Positions 1 to 8,092 are shown, counted from the first letter of the stretch. The stretch: DNA of 11,494 nt from an uncultured Collinsella sp. (GCA_958443265.1 CAUCKA010000036.1:1-11494), one strand, 5' to 3'. Notes: generated by a model from the sequence alone, not told the origin. A program made the numbers and translations.

Positions 1-2024
<2,024 letters not shown>

Positions 2025-2052
2025 TTTCGCTTCCCTTACCCATCCTCTTGAG

Positions 2053-2085
2053 AAACGGAGTCGTGGCAACACGGCTCCGTTTTTT
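2053..2085 (+). terminator. Rho-independent terminator of glgP
   Basis: Starts 28 bases after the glgP stop codon. Arms AAACGGAG (2053-2060) and CTCCGTTT (2075-2082) pair perfectly. The stem continues through a T.G wobble and CGTG/CACG to a GCAA tetraloop (GNRA type) at 2066-2069. A run of six T occupies 2080-2085. A stable GC stem with GNRA loop and T-run is a textbook intrinsic terminator on the + strand. The A-run at the left foot is short, so activity on the other strand would be weaker. Confidence 0.9.
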
Positions 2086-2125
2086 GTGCCCACACGTTAC
2101 CCTGTGACCCGACTCGGCCAAACAA

Positions 2126-2421
2126 TCTCGATCTGTAACAACTGCTCGGTAAAAACGGCCCCAGCTGTTACAGATTGAGACATACCGGCCCCTCCCTTTG
2201 GGTTCATCTCAATCTGTAACATCTGGCACCAAAAATTGGTTCTTCCTGTTACAGATCGAGACAAACGGAATCGTCCCGCAGCAATATCTCAATCTGCAAC
2301 ATCTAGCAGCTGAAATTCGCCTTTGGTGTTACAGATTTAGATGAAATGGTTAGCTCAGCGGAACCGTCTCTATCTGTAACACCTAGCGTCCGAAATCGGC
2401 CCCACCTGTTACAGATCGAGA
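2126..2421. repeat. Array of eight 15-bp motifs in alternating orientation at 40-bp pitch (four palindromic 55-bp units)
   Basis: Motif consensus is TCTCRATCTGTAACA. Copies start at 2126(+), 2166(-), 2207(+), 2247(-), 2287(+), 2327(-), 2367(+) and 2407(-): spacing 40, 41, 40, 40, 40, 40, 40. Each (+)/(-) pair makes a palindromic unit of exactly 55 bp (2126-2180, 2207-2261, 2287-2341, 2367-2421) with 15-bp arms and a 25-nt centre. Units are separated by 26, 25 and 25 nt. Arms differ from consensus at one or two positions, mostly the fifth. The 25-nt centres are diverged but alignable: C-T at positions 2-3, AAA at 12-14 and G at 18 in all four. The units lie between the glgP terminator and the 3' end of the convergent ABC operon, with no coding potential. 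No cas genes are in the window and the alternating orientation excludes an ordinary CRISPR. Possible identities: REPIN-like palindromic repeats mobilised in trans, or a multi-site protein-binding array. Confidence 0.9.
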
Positions 2422-2454
2422 CAAACGACCGGCCAGACAGCCCCAACACAAAGA

Positions 2455-2493
2455 AAGGCTCCCCTCTCGCCCAGTGGACGGGAAGGGAGCCTT
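2455..2493 (-). terminator. Terminator of the minus-strand ABC import operon
   Basis: Arms AAGGCTCCC (2455-2463) and GGGAGCCTT (2485-2493) pair over 9 bp with a 21-nt loop. Read on the minus strand, the stem is followed by TTTCTTTGTG, a T-rich tail. It lies about 70 bases beyond the stop codon of the ATPase gene. The stretch 2494-2561 between them contains no gene and only a weak GGCC...GGCC inverted repeat. The large loop makes it less ideal than the glgP terminator, but its position and tail support the call. Confidence 0.7.
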
Positions 2494-2561
2494 ATATGTG
2501 ACCGCGGCAAAAGGATGGCAATACCGCAGTCGCCCAAAGGGAGGGCCTGGATGCACCGGGC

Positions 2562-3761
2562 CTAGATAAGGTTCTTGCCAGAGACCTTATCGAAGAGGTG
2601 GGTCGCGTTCTTCTCGAACTTGAACCAGATGGTGTCGCCAGCCTTGAGCGCGCCCTTGGCCTCGAGGTCGACGACGGGGATAATCAGGACAAACTGGCCG
2701 TCGGGAGCGGTCACGTGGACATGCTCGGTCGAGCCCATGAGCTCGGTCACCTCGACGGTACCCTGGAGCGCGCCCTCCTCGCCCTTGTCGGCAAGCAGGA
2801 TCTGCTCGGGACGCACGCCGGCCGTAATCTCCTTCACGTCGCCGCCGTCCCAGTTGAGGGCAAGCTGAGCGCAAGTCTCGGGGGCGAGCGCCACGTTCAT
2901 ATCCTCGGTCTTGACGGTAAAGCCGTTGCCCGAGCGCACCAGCTGGGCATCGAAGAAGTTCATCTGCGGCACGCCGATGAAGCCTGCGACGAAGATGTTC
3001 GCGGGATGGTTGAAGACCTCCTGCGGCGTGGCGATCTGCTGGACAACGCCGTCCTTCATGACCACGATGCGGTCGCCAAGGGTCATGGCCTCGGTCTGGT
3101 CGTGAGTAACGTAGATGAAGGTGCCCTTGATCTCGTGACGCAGCTTAATGAGCTCGGCACGCATCTGGTTACGCAGCTTGGCGTCCAGGTTGGACAGCGG
3201 CTCGTCCATCAGGAAGACCTTGGGGTCACGCACGATGGCGCGGCCGATAGCGACACGCTGGCGCTGGCCGCCCGAAAGCGCCTTGGGCTTACGGTCGAGG
3301 TACTGGGTAATGCCCAGAATCTCGGCCGCAGAGCGAACCTTACGGTCGATTTCGTCTTTGGGGACCTTCTTGAGCTCAAGCGTAAACGCCATGTTCTCGT
3401 ACACCGTCATATTGGGGTACAGAGCATAGCTCTGGAACACCATGGCAATGTCGCGGTCCTTGGGTGCCACGTCGTTGACGCGCTTGCCGTCGATGAGCAC
3501 GTCGCCCGAGGTGATGTCCTCCAGGCCGGCGATCATGCGCATCGTCGTGGACTTACCGCAGCCAGACGGGCCAACGAGAACGATGAACTCCTGGTCGTGA
3601 ACGGTGAGGTTGAAGTCCTCTACAGCGAGCACACCGTCCTCGGTAACCTTGAGGTTGTGCTTCTTCTCCTCGGTCTTCTTCTTTTTGCCAAAGAAGCCCT
3701 TCTTTTTTGACTCGTTGTTGGGATACACCTTCTGAACATGTTTGAGAACGATCTCGGCCAT
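2562..3761 (-). CDS. msmK: Sugar ABC importer ATPase, MsmK/UgpC type (CUT1 family), with lysine-rich insertion
   Basis: 399-residue cytoplasmic ATPase that would energise the permease pair encoded just upstream in the same operon. Motifs in order: aromatic A-loop residue Y13, Walker A GPSGCGKST at 64-72, Q-loop Q110, signature LSGGQ at 162-166, Walker B VFLMDEP at 182-188, D-loop SNLDAKLR, switch histidine H220. After about residue 235 comes the regulatory OB/TOBE-like domain typical of MalK, MsmK and UgpC. Odd feature: residues 15-46 carry an extra segment of about 30 residues rich in lysine (KKKGFFGKKKKTEEKK) between the first strand and the AVEDFNL strand. Compared with the MsmK sequences I know, these are otherwise almost adjacent. 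Start ATG at 3759-3761 follows GAAAGG at a sensible distance. ATPases of this type often serve several importers, so it may not be dedicated to this one. The last gene of the operon, followed by a terminator. Confidence 0.93.
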   Translation of the reverse strand: MAEIVLKHVQKVYPNNESKKKGFFGKKKKTEEKKHNLKVTEDGVLAVEDFNLTVHDQEFIVLVGPSGCGKSTTMRMIAGLEDITSGDVLIDGKRVNDVAPKDRDIAMVFQSYALYPNMTVYENMAFTLELKKVPKDEIDRKVRSAAEILGITQYLDRKPKALSGGQRQRVAIGRAIVRDPKVFLMDEPLSNLDAKLRNQMRAELIKLRHEIKGTFIYVTHDQTEAMTLGDRIVVMKDGVVQQIATPQEVFNHPANIFVAGFIGVPQMNFFDAQLVRSGNGFTVKTEDMNVALAPETCAQLALNWDGGDVKEITAGVRPEQILLADKGEEGALQGTVEVTELMGSTEHVHVTAPDGQFVLIIPVVDLEAKGALKAGDTIWFKFEKNATHLFDKVSGKNLI

Positions 3762-3779
3762 GTCTCTACCTTTCGATAT

Positions 3780-3804
3780 GCGGCGCCACGCTGAGGGGCG
3801 CCGC
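3780..3804 (-). promoter_or_regulatory. Intercistronic hairpin before the ATPase gene's ribosome binding site
   Basis: Arms GCGGCGCC (3780-3787) and GGCGCCGC (3797-3804) form a perfect 8-bp GC stem with a 9-nt loop, in the 68-bp gap between the MalG-type permease and ATPase genes. On the minus strand the stem ends five bases (ATATC) before the GAAAGG of the ATPase gene. No T-run follows, so it is not an ordinary terminator. It could stabilise the upstream mRNA, set the expression ratio within the operon, or keep the ribosome binding site unstructured. It matches similar hairpins at 5544-5579 and 6951-6969. Confidence 0.65.
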
Positions 3805-3829
3805 AGAAACTTGCAAAACAGTTACGGCA

Positions 3830-4669
3830 TCAGCCCTTGACGGCACCTGCCACCACGCCGTCGATGATGTACTTCTGGCAGAAGATGTACATGATGACGA
3901 TGGGGATGACGACCATCATGATGCAGGCCATCATGGGGCCGAGCTCGACGTGGCCATAGCCGCCGCGGAAGTACTGGATCAAGATAGGAATGGTCTTGTA
4001 CTTGGTGGAGTCGAGCGTAAGGTAGGGCAGCAGGTAGTCGTTCCAGACCCACATGGTCTCGAGAATGCCGACCGAAAGATAGGTGGGCTTCATGATGGGA
4101 AGGACGATCTTAAAGAACACCTGGACCGGGTTGCAGCCGTCAATCATGGCCGCCTCCTCGATCTCGAGCGGGATGTTCTTTACAAAGCCGGCGAACATAA
4201 AGACCGCCAGGCCCGCGCCAAAGCCAAGGTAGATAAAGCAGATGTTAAACGGCGTGTTGAAGCCGATGCGGTCCGCCAAATTGGACAGCGTGAACATGAG
4301 CATCTGGAACGGTACGACCATCGAGAACACGAACAGGTAATAGAAGAAGTTCGAGATCTTGTTGTTGACACGAACCACGTACCAAGCGCACATGGAGCAG
4401 CACACCAAGATCAGCACGACCGACGTGACCGTGATGATGAGCGAGTACATAAACGCCGAGGCAAAGCCCTGCTCGTTCAGGGCGTGCACGTAGTTTGCAA
4501 GGCCGTTAAACGTCTCGGGCGTGAGCAGATCGAACGCCGTGGTGGTGCTGATTGCAGTCCCCTTCTTAAAGGAATTGAGTGCAATCATGAACACGGGGTA
4601 GATCCACGCGAGCGACAGGATCGTAAAGAAAATCGAGAGCGCACGGTTGATAACCTTATCGCGTTTCAT
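3830..4669 (-). CDS. Sugar ABC importer permease, MalG/MsmG type
   Basis: 279-residue integral membrane protein, one half of the CUT1 transport channel. Six hydrophobic segments are visible, at about residues 10-32, 75-98, 107-130, 140-162, 197-215 and 247-268. The cytoplasmic EAA loop reads EEAAMIDG at 171-178 followed by LPIMKP, the helix that docks on the ATPase. WNDYLLP at 209-215 is typical of MalG-type subunits. Its ATG (4667-4669) shares one base with the TAA of the preceding permease gene (TAATG), so translation is probably coupled and the two subunits made in equal amounts. No separate strong ribosome binding site is needed. Length is normal for the family. Substrate cannot be read from the permease alone. 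Confidence 0.94.
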   Translation of the reverse strand: MKRDKVINRALSIFFTILSLAWIYPVFMIALNSFKKGTAISTTTAFDLLTPETFNGLANYVHALNEQGFASAFMYSLIITVTSVVLILVCCSMCAWYVVRVNNKISNFFYYLFVFSMVVPFQMLMFTLSNLADRIGFNTPFNICFIYLGFGAGLAVFMFAGFVKNIPLEIEEAAMIDGCNPVQVFFKIVLPIMKPTYLSVGILETMWVWNDYLLPYLTLDSTKYKTIPILIQYFRGGYGHVELGPMMACIMMVVIPIVIMYIFCQKYIIDGVVAGAVKG

Positions 4670-5523
4670 TACTGCTGCACCTCCTTGGACCTCGTGGCCT
4701 TAAGCTGGATCATAGAGATGGCTACGACCAGGATGCAGAAGATGACTGCCTTGGCCTGGCCAATGCCCTGCCATGCGATGCCGGCACGCGAGTAGAACGT
4801 GTTGTAGATGTTCAGGGCGAGCATCTCGGTGGAGTGCGCGGGGGCACCACCGGTAAGGGCGAGGTTCTGATCGAACAGCTTAAAGCCGTTGGTGATGGAC
4901 AGGAACAGGCAGATGGTAATCGTCGGCATCAGGTTAGGGATCTTAACCTTCCAAAACGTCTGCCATGCCGTGGCGCCGTCGACCTTGGCGGCCTCGATGT
5001 AGTCGGACGGAATGGACTGCAGACCGGCGATGTAGATGATCATCATGTAGCCGACCTGCTGCCACAGGGTCAGGATGATAAGGCCCCAGAAGCCAGCAGC
5101 GGAGTTAAGGGCGATGAGCTGAGCGCCCACGTTGGAGAGCAGGCAGTTGATCAGAATCTGCCAAATGTAGCCCAGCACGATGCCGCCGATCAGGTTAGGC
5201 ATAAAGAAGATCGTGCGGAAGATGTTGGTGCCCTTGAGCGCCTTGCGAGTGAGCGCCTGCGCGATGGCGAGAGCGATTACGTTGATGAGCACCGTCGACA
5301 GGAAGGCAAACGCCACGGTAAAGAAGAACGACGTGGAGAACTGCGGGTCCGTCAATGCGCGCATATAATTCTCGATACCGACGAAGTGCGCGTTATTGAT
5401 GGTAATAAACTGGCAGAACGAGAGATAGAAACCCTGGATAAAGGGGATCACGAACCCGATCATAAACGCCAGGCACGTGGGCAGCATAAAGAGCGGCCAC
5501 CAGCGCTTGAGTGCTTTGCCCAT
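4669..5523 (-). CDS. Sugar ABC importer permease, MalF/MsmF type
   Basis: 284-residue integral membrane protein, the other half of the CUT1 channel. Hydrophobic segments lie at about residues 12-34, 66-92, 105-127, 145-168, 200-220 and 256-274. The first segment starts right after a short basic stretch (GKALKRWW). The EAA loop is YIEAAKVDGA at 175-184 followed by IPNLMP. The size fits the small six-helix MsmF-type proteins rather than E. coli MalF, which has a large periplasmic insertion. Start ATG at 5521-5523 is preceded on the minus strand by GAAAGGA. The gene follows the binding-protein gene after an 87-bp gap containing a strong hairpin, and overlaps the next permease gene by one base. 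Confidence 0.94.
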   Translation of the reverse strand: MGKALKRWWPLFMLPTCLAFMIGFVIPFIQGFYLSFCQFITINNAHFVGIENYMRALTDPQFSTSFFFTVAFAFLSTVLINVIALAIAQALTRKALKGTNIFRTIFFMPNLIGGIVLGYIWQILINCLLSNVGAQLIALNSAAGFWGLIILTLWQQVGYMMIIYIAGLQSIPSDYIEAAKVDGATAWQTFWKVKIPNLMPTITICLFLSITNGFKLFDQNLALTGGAPAHSTEMLALNIYNTFYSRAGIAWQGIGQAKAVIFCILVVAISMIQLKATRSKEVQQ

Positions 5524-5543
5524 AGAAGGGTCCTTTCAATATG

Positions 5544-5579
5544 CAGGGGGCGGGCAAACCAACGTCTGCCCGCCCCCTG
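5544..5579 (-). promoter_or_regulatory. Strong intercistronic hairpin between binding-protein and permease genes
   Basis: Arms CAGGGGGCGGGCA (5544-5556) and TGCCCGCCCCCTG (5567-5579) pair perfectly over 13 bp with a 10-nt loop. On the minus strand the stem ends six bases (CATATT) before the GAAAGGA of the MalF-type gene. There is no T-run. In many binding-protein operons (malE-malF being the standard case) a hairpin at this place protects the upstream message and makes binding protein exceed permease. The same role is inferred here. Confidence 0.8.
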
Positions 5580-5610
5580 TCGCTAATCAGATAGCTTGGG
5601 CAGCAACTAC

Positions 5611-6927
5611 TTACTCGGAAGCAGCTTTCTCGGTCTTCCAGCCATCGACGAAGGCGTTCTTGACGCCGTCCCACTTGGTGTTGTCGGCAGCATAAGCGAT
5701 GAGAGCCTGCTTGAGGTTCTTCTTCCACTCCTCAGAGGGGATGTAGACAAAGTCCCAAGCGACGGTCTTCTTGCCGTCCTTGGCCATAGCAACGGCCTGC
5801 TGCGAGAAGACGTTGTTGGTGTCCTTGGCGCTCTTGAACGGGGCGGTCAGACCCATCTTGTCGGCGATAATCGAGGTGGCGGTATCAGAGGTGACGCACC
5901 AGTACATGAAGTCCTCGGTGGCCTTCTGGGCATCCTCGGAAGCCTGGGAGCTCACGCACCAGTAGTTCTCGCCGCCGGAGCACAGGCCCTGGTTCTCCTC
6001 GCCATCGACGCCGATGTAGATCGGCAGCATGCCGAGCTGGTCGTCGGTCATACCAGCCTTGGTGAGGTCGGCGTAGGCCCAAGAGCCGTTCTGATAGAAG
6101 ACGGTCTTGCCGGTTGCGAACTCGTTGGTGGCGTCGTCGCCGGTCTTGGAGGCAAGCTGCGAAGGATCGCAGGTGGAGTCGGTGATGTACAGGTCGAAGA
6201 TCTGCTTAAAGTTGTCGAGATACTCGCCCTTGATCTCGTCGTCCTCCTGGTTGTGCTCCTTCTCGAACTCGTAGTAGAGCGGGAGGTTGGCGAGGTGGGT
6301 GGTGTAGCGCCAGCTGGAGGAGTCATCCATACCGGCAGAAGTGAAGGCACCGTCAATGCCGAGCTCGTCCTTGCGGGCCTGGATGTCATCGGCGCAAGCC
6401 TTCAGCTTGTCGAAGGAGTTGATGTCCTCGGCCTTGTAGCCAGCCTTCTCGAGCAGCTGCTTGTTGTAGATGATGCCGTAGCTCTCCTGGACCCAGTCGA
6501 TGCCCAGATCCTTACCGTCGGACTGCAGCGCCAGGGAGTCGTCGATGAGCTCACCGCGGACCTTGGTGTCGGACAGATCGGCGCAGTAGTCCTTCCAGTT
6601 CTTAAGGCCGGTGGGGCCGTTGACCTGGAACAGCGTCGGAGCGGAGCTCTTGGACATCTCGGACTTGAGCTTCTCCTCGTAGGTGTTGGAGGCGGCGGTC
6701 ACGATCTTGACCTCGACGCCCTTCTCCTTCTTATAGGCCTTGGCGATCTCCTTCCACTCCTTGTCGACCTCGGGCTTGAATTGGAGGAAGTAGACCTCGG
6801 CAGCGTCACCAGAAGCAGAGGAGCCGGAGCCGGCAGAACCGCCGCAGCCCACGAGACCCAGACCAAGAACCGCAGCCGCGGAACCAGCAAAGCCCAGGAA
6901 CTGCCTTCTGCTCATTTCGTTCTTCAT
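5611..6927 (-). CDS. Sugar ABC importer solute-binding lipoprotein with twin-arginine signal (family 1 / CUT1)
   Basis: 438-residue extracellular lipoprotein that would capture an oligosaccharide and deliver it to the permease pair. The N-terminus MKNEMSRRQFLGFAG carries a twin-arginine motif (SRRQFLG, residues 6-12), a hydrophobic stretch, and lipobox LVGC with the lipidated cysteine at residue 28, then a Gly/Ser-rich linker. The mature part has the family-1 binding-protein look (VYFLQFKPEVDKEWKEIAKAY, GLKNWKDYCADL, YGIIYNKQLLEKAGY, FATGKTVFYQNGSWAY). Start choice: ATG at 6925-6927 is preferred because GAAAGGG sits at 6943-6937, nine bases upstream. A GTG at 6943-6945 would add six residues but lies over that ribosome binding site. 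It is the first gene of a four-gene operon. The twin-arginine motif implies export after folding. The ligand is not determinable; maltodextrin or a related alpha-glucan is a contextual guess. Confidence 0.93.
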   Translation of the reverse strand: MKNEMSRRQFLGFAGSAAAVLGLGLVGCGGSAGSGSSASGDAAEVYFLQFKPEVDKEWKEIAKAYKKEKGVEVKIVTAASNTYEEKLKSEMSKSSAPTLFQVNGPTGLKNWKDYCADLSDTKVRGELIDDSLALQSDGKDLGIDWVQESYGIIYNKQLLEKAGYKAEDINSFDKLKACADDIQARKDELGIDGAFTSAGMDDSSSWRYTTHLANLPLYYEFEKEHNQEDDEIKGEYLDNFKQIFDLYITDSTCDPSQLASKTGDDATNEFATGKTVFYQNGSWAYADLTKAGMTDDQLGMLPIYIGVDGEENQGLCSGGENYWCVSSQASEDAQKATEDFMYWCVTSDTATSIIADKMGLTAPFKSAKDTNNVFSQQAVAMAKDGKKTVAWDFVYIPSEEWKKNLKQALIAYAADNTKWDGVKNAFVDGWKTEKAASE

Positions 6928-6950
6928 TACAATCCACCCTTTCACACCGT

Positions 6951-6969
6951 GGCGGCACCCTTTGCCGCC
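6951..6969 (-). promoter_or_regulatory. Leader hairpin before the binding-protein gene
   Basis: Arms GGCGGCA (6951-6957) and TGCCGCC (6963-6969) give a 7-bp stem with a 5-nt loop. On the minus strand it ends seven bases before the GAAAGGG ribosome binding site, and its loop reads AAGGG, itself similar to a Shine-Dalgarno core. Its placement repeats that of the hairpins at 3780-3804 and 5544-5579. It could stabilise the 5' end of the operon mRNA or modulate initiation. Confidence 0.5.
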
Positions 6970-7035
6970 GCCTTCGGAGATTGGCTCGGGGACTTTGCCC
7001 CTTTTGCTGATTTGTACGATACGCTATTTGGCTAG

Positions 7036-7047
7036 TTGTTTGAACAA
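7036..7047. promoter_or_regulatory. Candidate GntR/HutC operator 1 (ABC operon control region)
   Basis: TTGTTTGAACAA is an imperfect palindrome with TTGTT/AACAA arms. Its core GTTTGAAC differs at one base from the HutC-family core GTnTAnAC. Together with the following GTATT it aligns to the site at 7111-7127. It lies about 110 bases upstream of the binding-protein start and next to a possible minus-strand -10 (TAGTAA, 7056-7051), where a bound repressor would block transcription. Confidence 0.45.
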
Positions 7048-7110
7048 GTATTACTAGAGCGGTAGAAAAACTTCGGTGAACGGTAATTTCAACTTGATAC
7101 TTGACAAGTT

Positions 7111-7122
7111 TTGTATAAACAA
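7111..7122. promoter_or_regulatory. Candidate GntR/HutC operator 2 (ABC operon control region)
   Basis: TTGTATAAACAA contains GTATAAAC, an exact match to GTnTAnAC, and differs by one base from the TTGTATATACAA reported for Bacillus TreR. It starts 75 bp from operator 1. Read on the minus strand it overlaps a weak possible promoter: TTGTTT (7122-7117), 17-bp spacer, TATCAA (7099-7094). A separate perfect palindrome ACTTGACAAGT lies beside it at 7099-7109; its meaning is unclear. Confidence 0.5.
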
Positions 7123-7140
7123 TTATTTGTTATCGAATGC

Positions 7141-7195
7141 AGCGAAAACGCCCGGTCAAGCCGATGCATCGTCGGTTTGACCGGGCGTTTTCGCT
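7141..7195. terminator. Long perfect hairpin, bidirectional terminator after the GntR gene
   Basis: 19-bp arms AGCGAAAACGCCCGGTCAA (7141-7159) and TTGACCGGGCGTTTTCGCT (7177-7195) pair without mismatch. The stem continues through a G.T wobble and CCGA/TCGG, giving about 24 bp around a 7-nt loop. On either strand the GC core is followed by GTTTTCGCT, a short T-tract balanced by an A-tract on the other side, so it can act both ways. It lies 39 bases past the GntR stop codon and separates that gene from the ABC operon transcribed in the same direction, so the operon needs its own promoter. Confidence 0.85.
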
Positions 7196-7233
7196 TTGAG
7201 GGCATGAGTCTCGTCAGGCTGCGAGCTAGCCGG

Positions 7234-7953
7234 CTATCGCTTGGAGTTGACGCGGTAGTGGAAGATCTCGGGATGCGTGCGGGCATGCGTGACCTCGAAC
7301 AAGATGCCATCCGAGGTGTACGATTGGCTCTCCATGACGGCGACGCAGTTGTACTTACCAAGGTCCAAGTAGCTGCAGTCCTCATCGTTGGCGAGCTCGA
7401 CACTCACCGTACGACGGCTCGCCATCACTTTGACGCCGCGCTTGTGCTCCAGATAGTCGTAAATTGACCTTGCGGCGGTCTCGGGCGTCAGGCCTTTGGC
7501 GATCGACTCCAGAAAATAGCCGTGGTCCACCTGGCGCGCACTGCCGTTGAGGCTTCGGACACGTACCACGCGAATCAGCTCCTCGCCCACCTTAAAGCCC
7601 AGGCGACGAGAGAGTTGCTCGGTGCAGACCAGATGTTCAAAAGACTTAACGTCCGTCGATGCAACGGCATTGTTGCGCTTTGCAAACTCGCCAAACGACT
7701 CGACTTCCTCGAGCGCGCCCAGCATATCGGTTTCGCCTTTAAGCCAAATGACGCGCACGCCCTTGCCGTGAATGGGCTGTACGTACATCTCGTCGGCCAG
7801 CATGGCAAGTGCTCGACGGACGGTATTTCGGGTGCATCCGAATTCCGCGGTCAGCTCGGCCTCGGTCGGCAGCATCTCCTGGAACGCATAGGTTCCGTTG
7901 ATAATGCGCGAACGAATCTCGCGGTAGATTCCTTCATAAATCGCTTTTGGCAT
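7234..7953 (-). CDS. GntR-family transcriptional regulator, HutC/TreR-like (wHTH + UTRA)
   Basis: 239-residue cytoplasmic DNA-binding protein, probably a repressor released by a sugar or sugar phosphate. Residues 5-70 form a GntR winged helix-turn-helix (IYEGIYREIRSRIINGTY, LPTEAELTAEFGCTRNTVRRALAMLADEMYV, GKGVRV). Residues from about 85 to 232 form a UTRA effector domain with SFGEFAK, the SIYDYLEHKRGVKV segment and a C-terminal H-x-R-V motif, closest by eye to TreR of Bacillus. Start ATG at 7951-7953 follows GAGGTG at good spacing. The gene is divergent from the PTS-phosphatase fusion across 227 bp and lies upstream of the ABC operon, separated by a terminator. A GTTTAAAC site in its own control region suggests autoregulation. 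The family is firm; the effector, possibly trehalose-6-phosphate or another phosphorylated alpha-glucoside, is inference. Confidence 0.93.
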   Translation of the reverse strand: MPKAIYEGIYREIRSRIINGTYAFQEMLPTEAELTAEFGCTRNTVRRALAMLADEMYVQPIHGKGVRVIWLKGETDMLGALEEVESFGEFAKRNNAVASTDVKSFEHLVCTEQLSRRLGFKVGEELIRVVRVRSLNGSARQVDHGYFLESIAKGLTPETAARSIYDYLEHKRGVKVMASRRTVSVELANDEDCSYLDLGKYNCVAVMESQSYTSDGILFEVTHARTHPEIFHYRVNSKR

Positions 7954-7986
7954 TGTTTCACCTCTAATGAATATGTATGGCTAGGC

Positions 7987-8014
7987 ACGATAGCATTTCT
8001 TGGGGTTGTTTAAA
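7987..8014 (-). promoter_or_regulatory. Possible promoter of the GntR gene overlapping its operator
   Basis: On the minus strand TTTAAA (8014-8009), a 16-bp spacer and TATCGT (7992-7987) make a weak -35/-10 pair, 33 bp upstream of the start codon. The -35 hexamer lies inside the GTTTAAAC palindrome, the arrangement expected of an autorepressed gene. Each hexamer matches the sigma-70 consensus at only four of six positions. Confidence 0.3.
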
Positions 8015-8015
8015 C
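8006..8015. promoter_or_regulatory. Candidate GntR/HutC operator 3 (GntR gene control region)
   Basis: TTGTTTAAAC, containing the perfect 8-bp palindrome GTTTAAAC at 8008-8015, an exact GTnTAnAC match. The identical 10-mer recurs at 8129-8138, and both copies sit in the divergent region between the repressor and PTS genes. It lies about 53 bp upstream of the GntR start codon. Confidence 0.5.
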
Positions 8016-8092
8016 CGCCTATCGGTAAAGCGCCAATATTTAACCGTTGACGGTCGCCCCCGCGTTCAGACCCCGCTCATGTAAAAACCGTC

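Noticed and set aside
2126..2421. CRISPR array
   Set aside because: The 40-bp period and diverged intervals resemble one, but the 15-bp motif is too short, alternates in orientation, its intervals inside units are homologous to one another, and no cas gene is present.
2598..3710. 370-codon open frame on the + strand opposite the ATPase gene
   Set aside because: Antisense shadow rich in L, V, H, D and G with no domain. The minus-strand ATPase has every ABC motif.
3950..4795. 281-codon + strand frame spanning the two permease genes
   Set aside because: Highly charged composition is the complement of hydrophobic membrane codons. No motif or convincing ribosome binding site.
6943..6945. GTG start for the binding protein, six residues longer
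   Set aside because: The codon lies on the GAAAGGG that serves ATG 6925-6927, and no ribosome binding site precedes it.
5596..7035. 479-codon open frame on the + strand opposite the binding-protein gene
   Set aside because: The protein is a low-complexity mix of L, V, G and D typical of the antisense frame of a GC3-rich gene. The minus-strand gene has signal peptide, lipobox and family motifs, so this is a shadow.
7101..7129. TTGACA with TATTTG at 17 bp as a + strand promoter
   Set aside because: It would run straight into the strong hairpin at 7141 with no + strand gene behind it. TTGACA is part of the ACTTGACAAGT palindrome.
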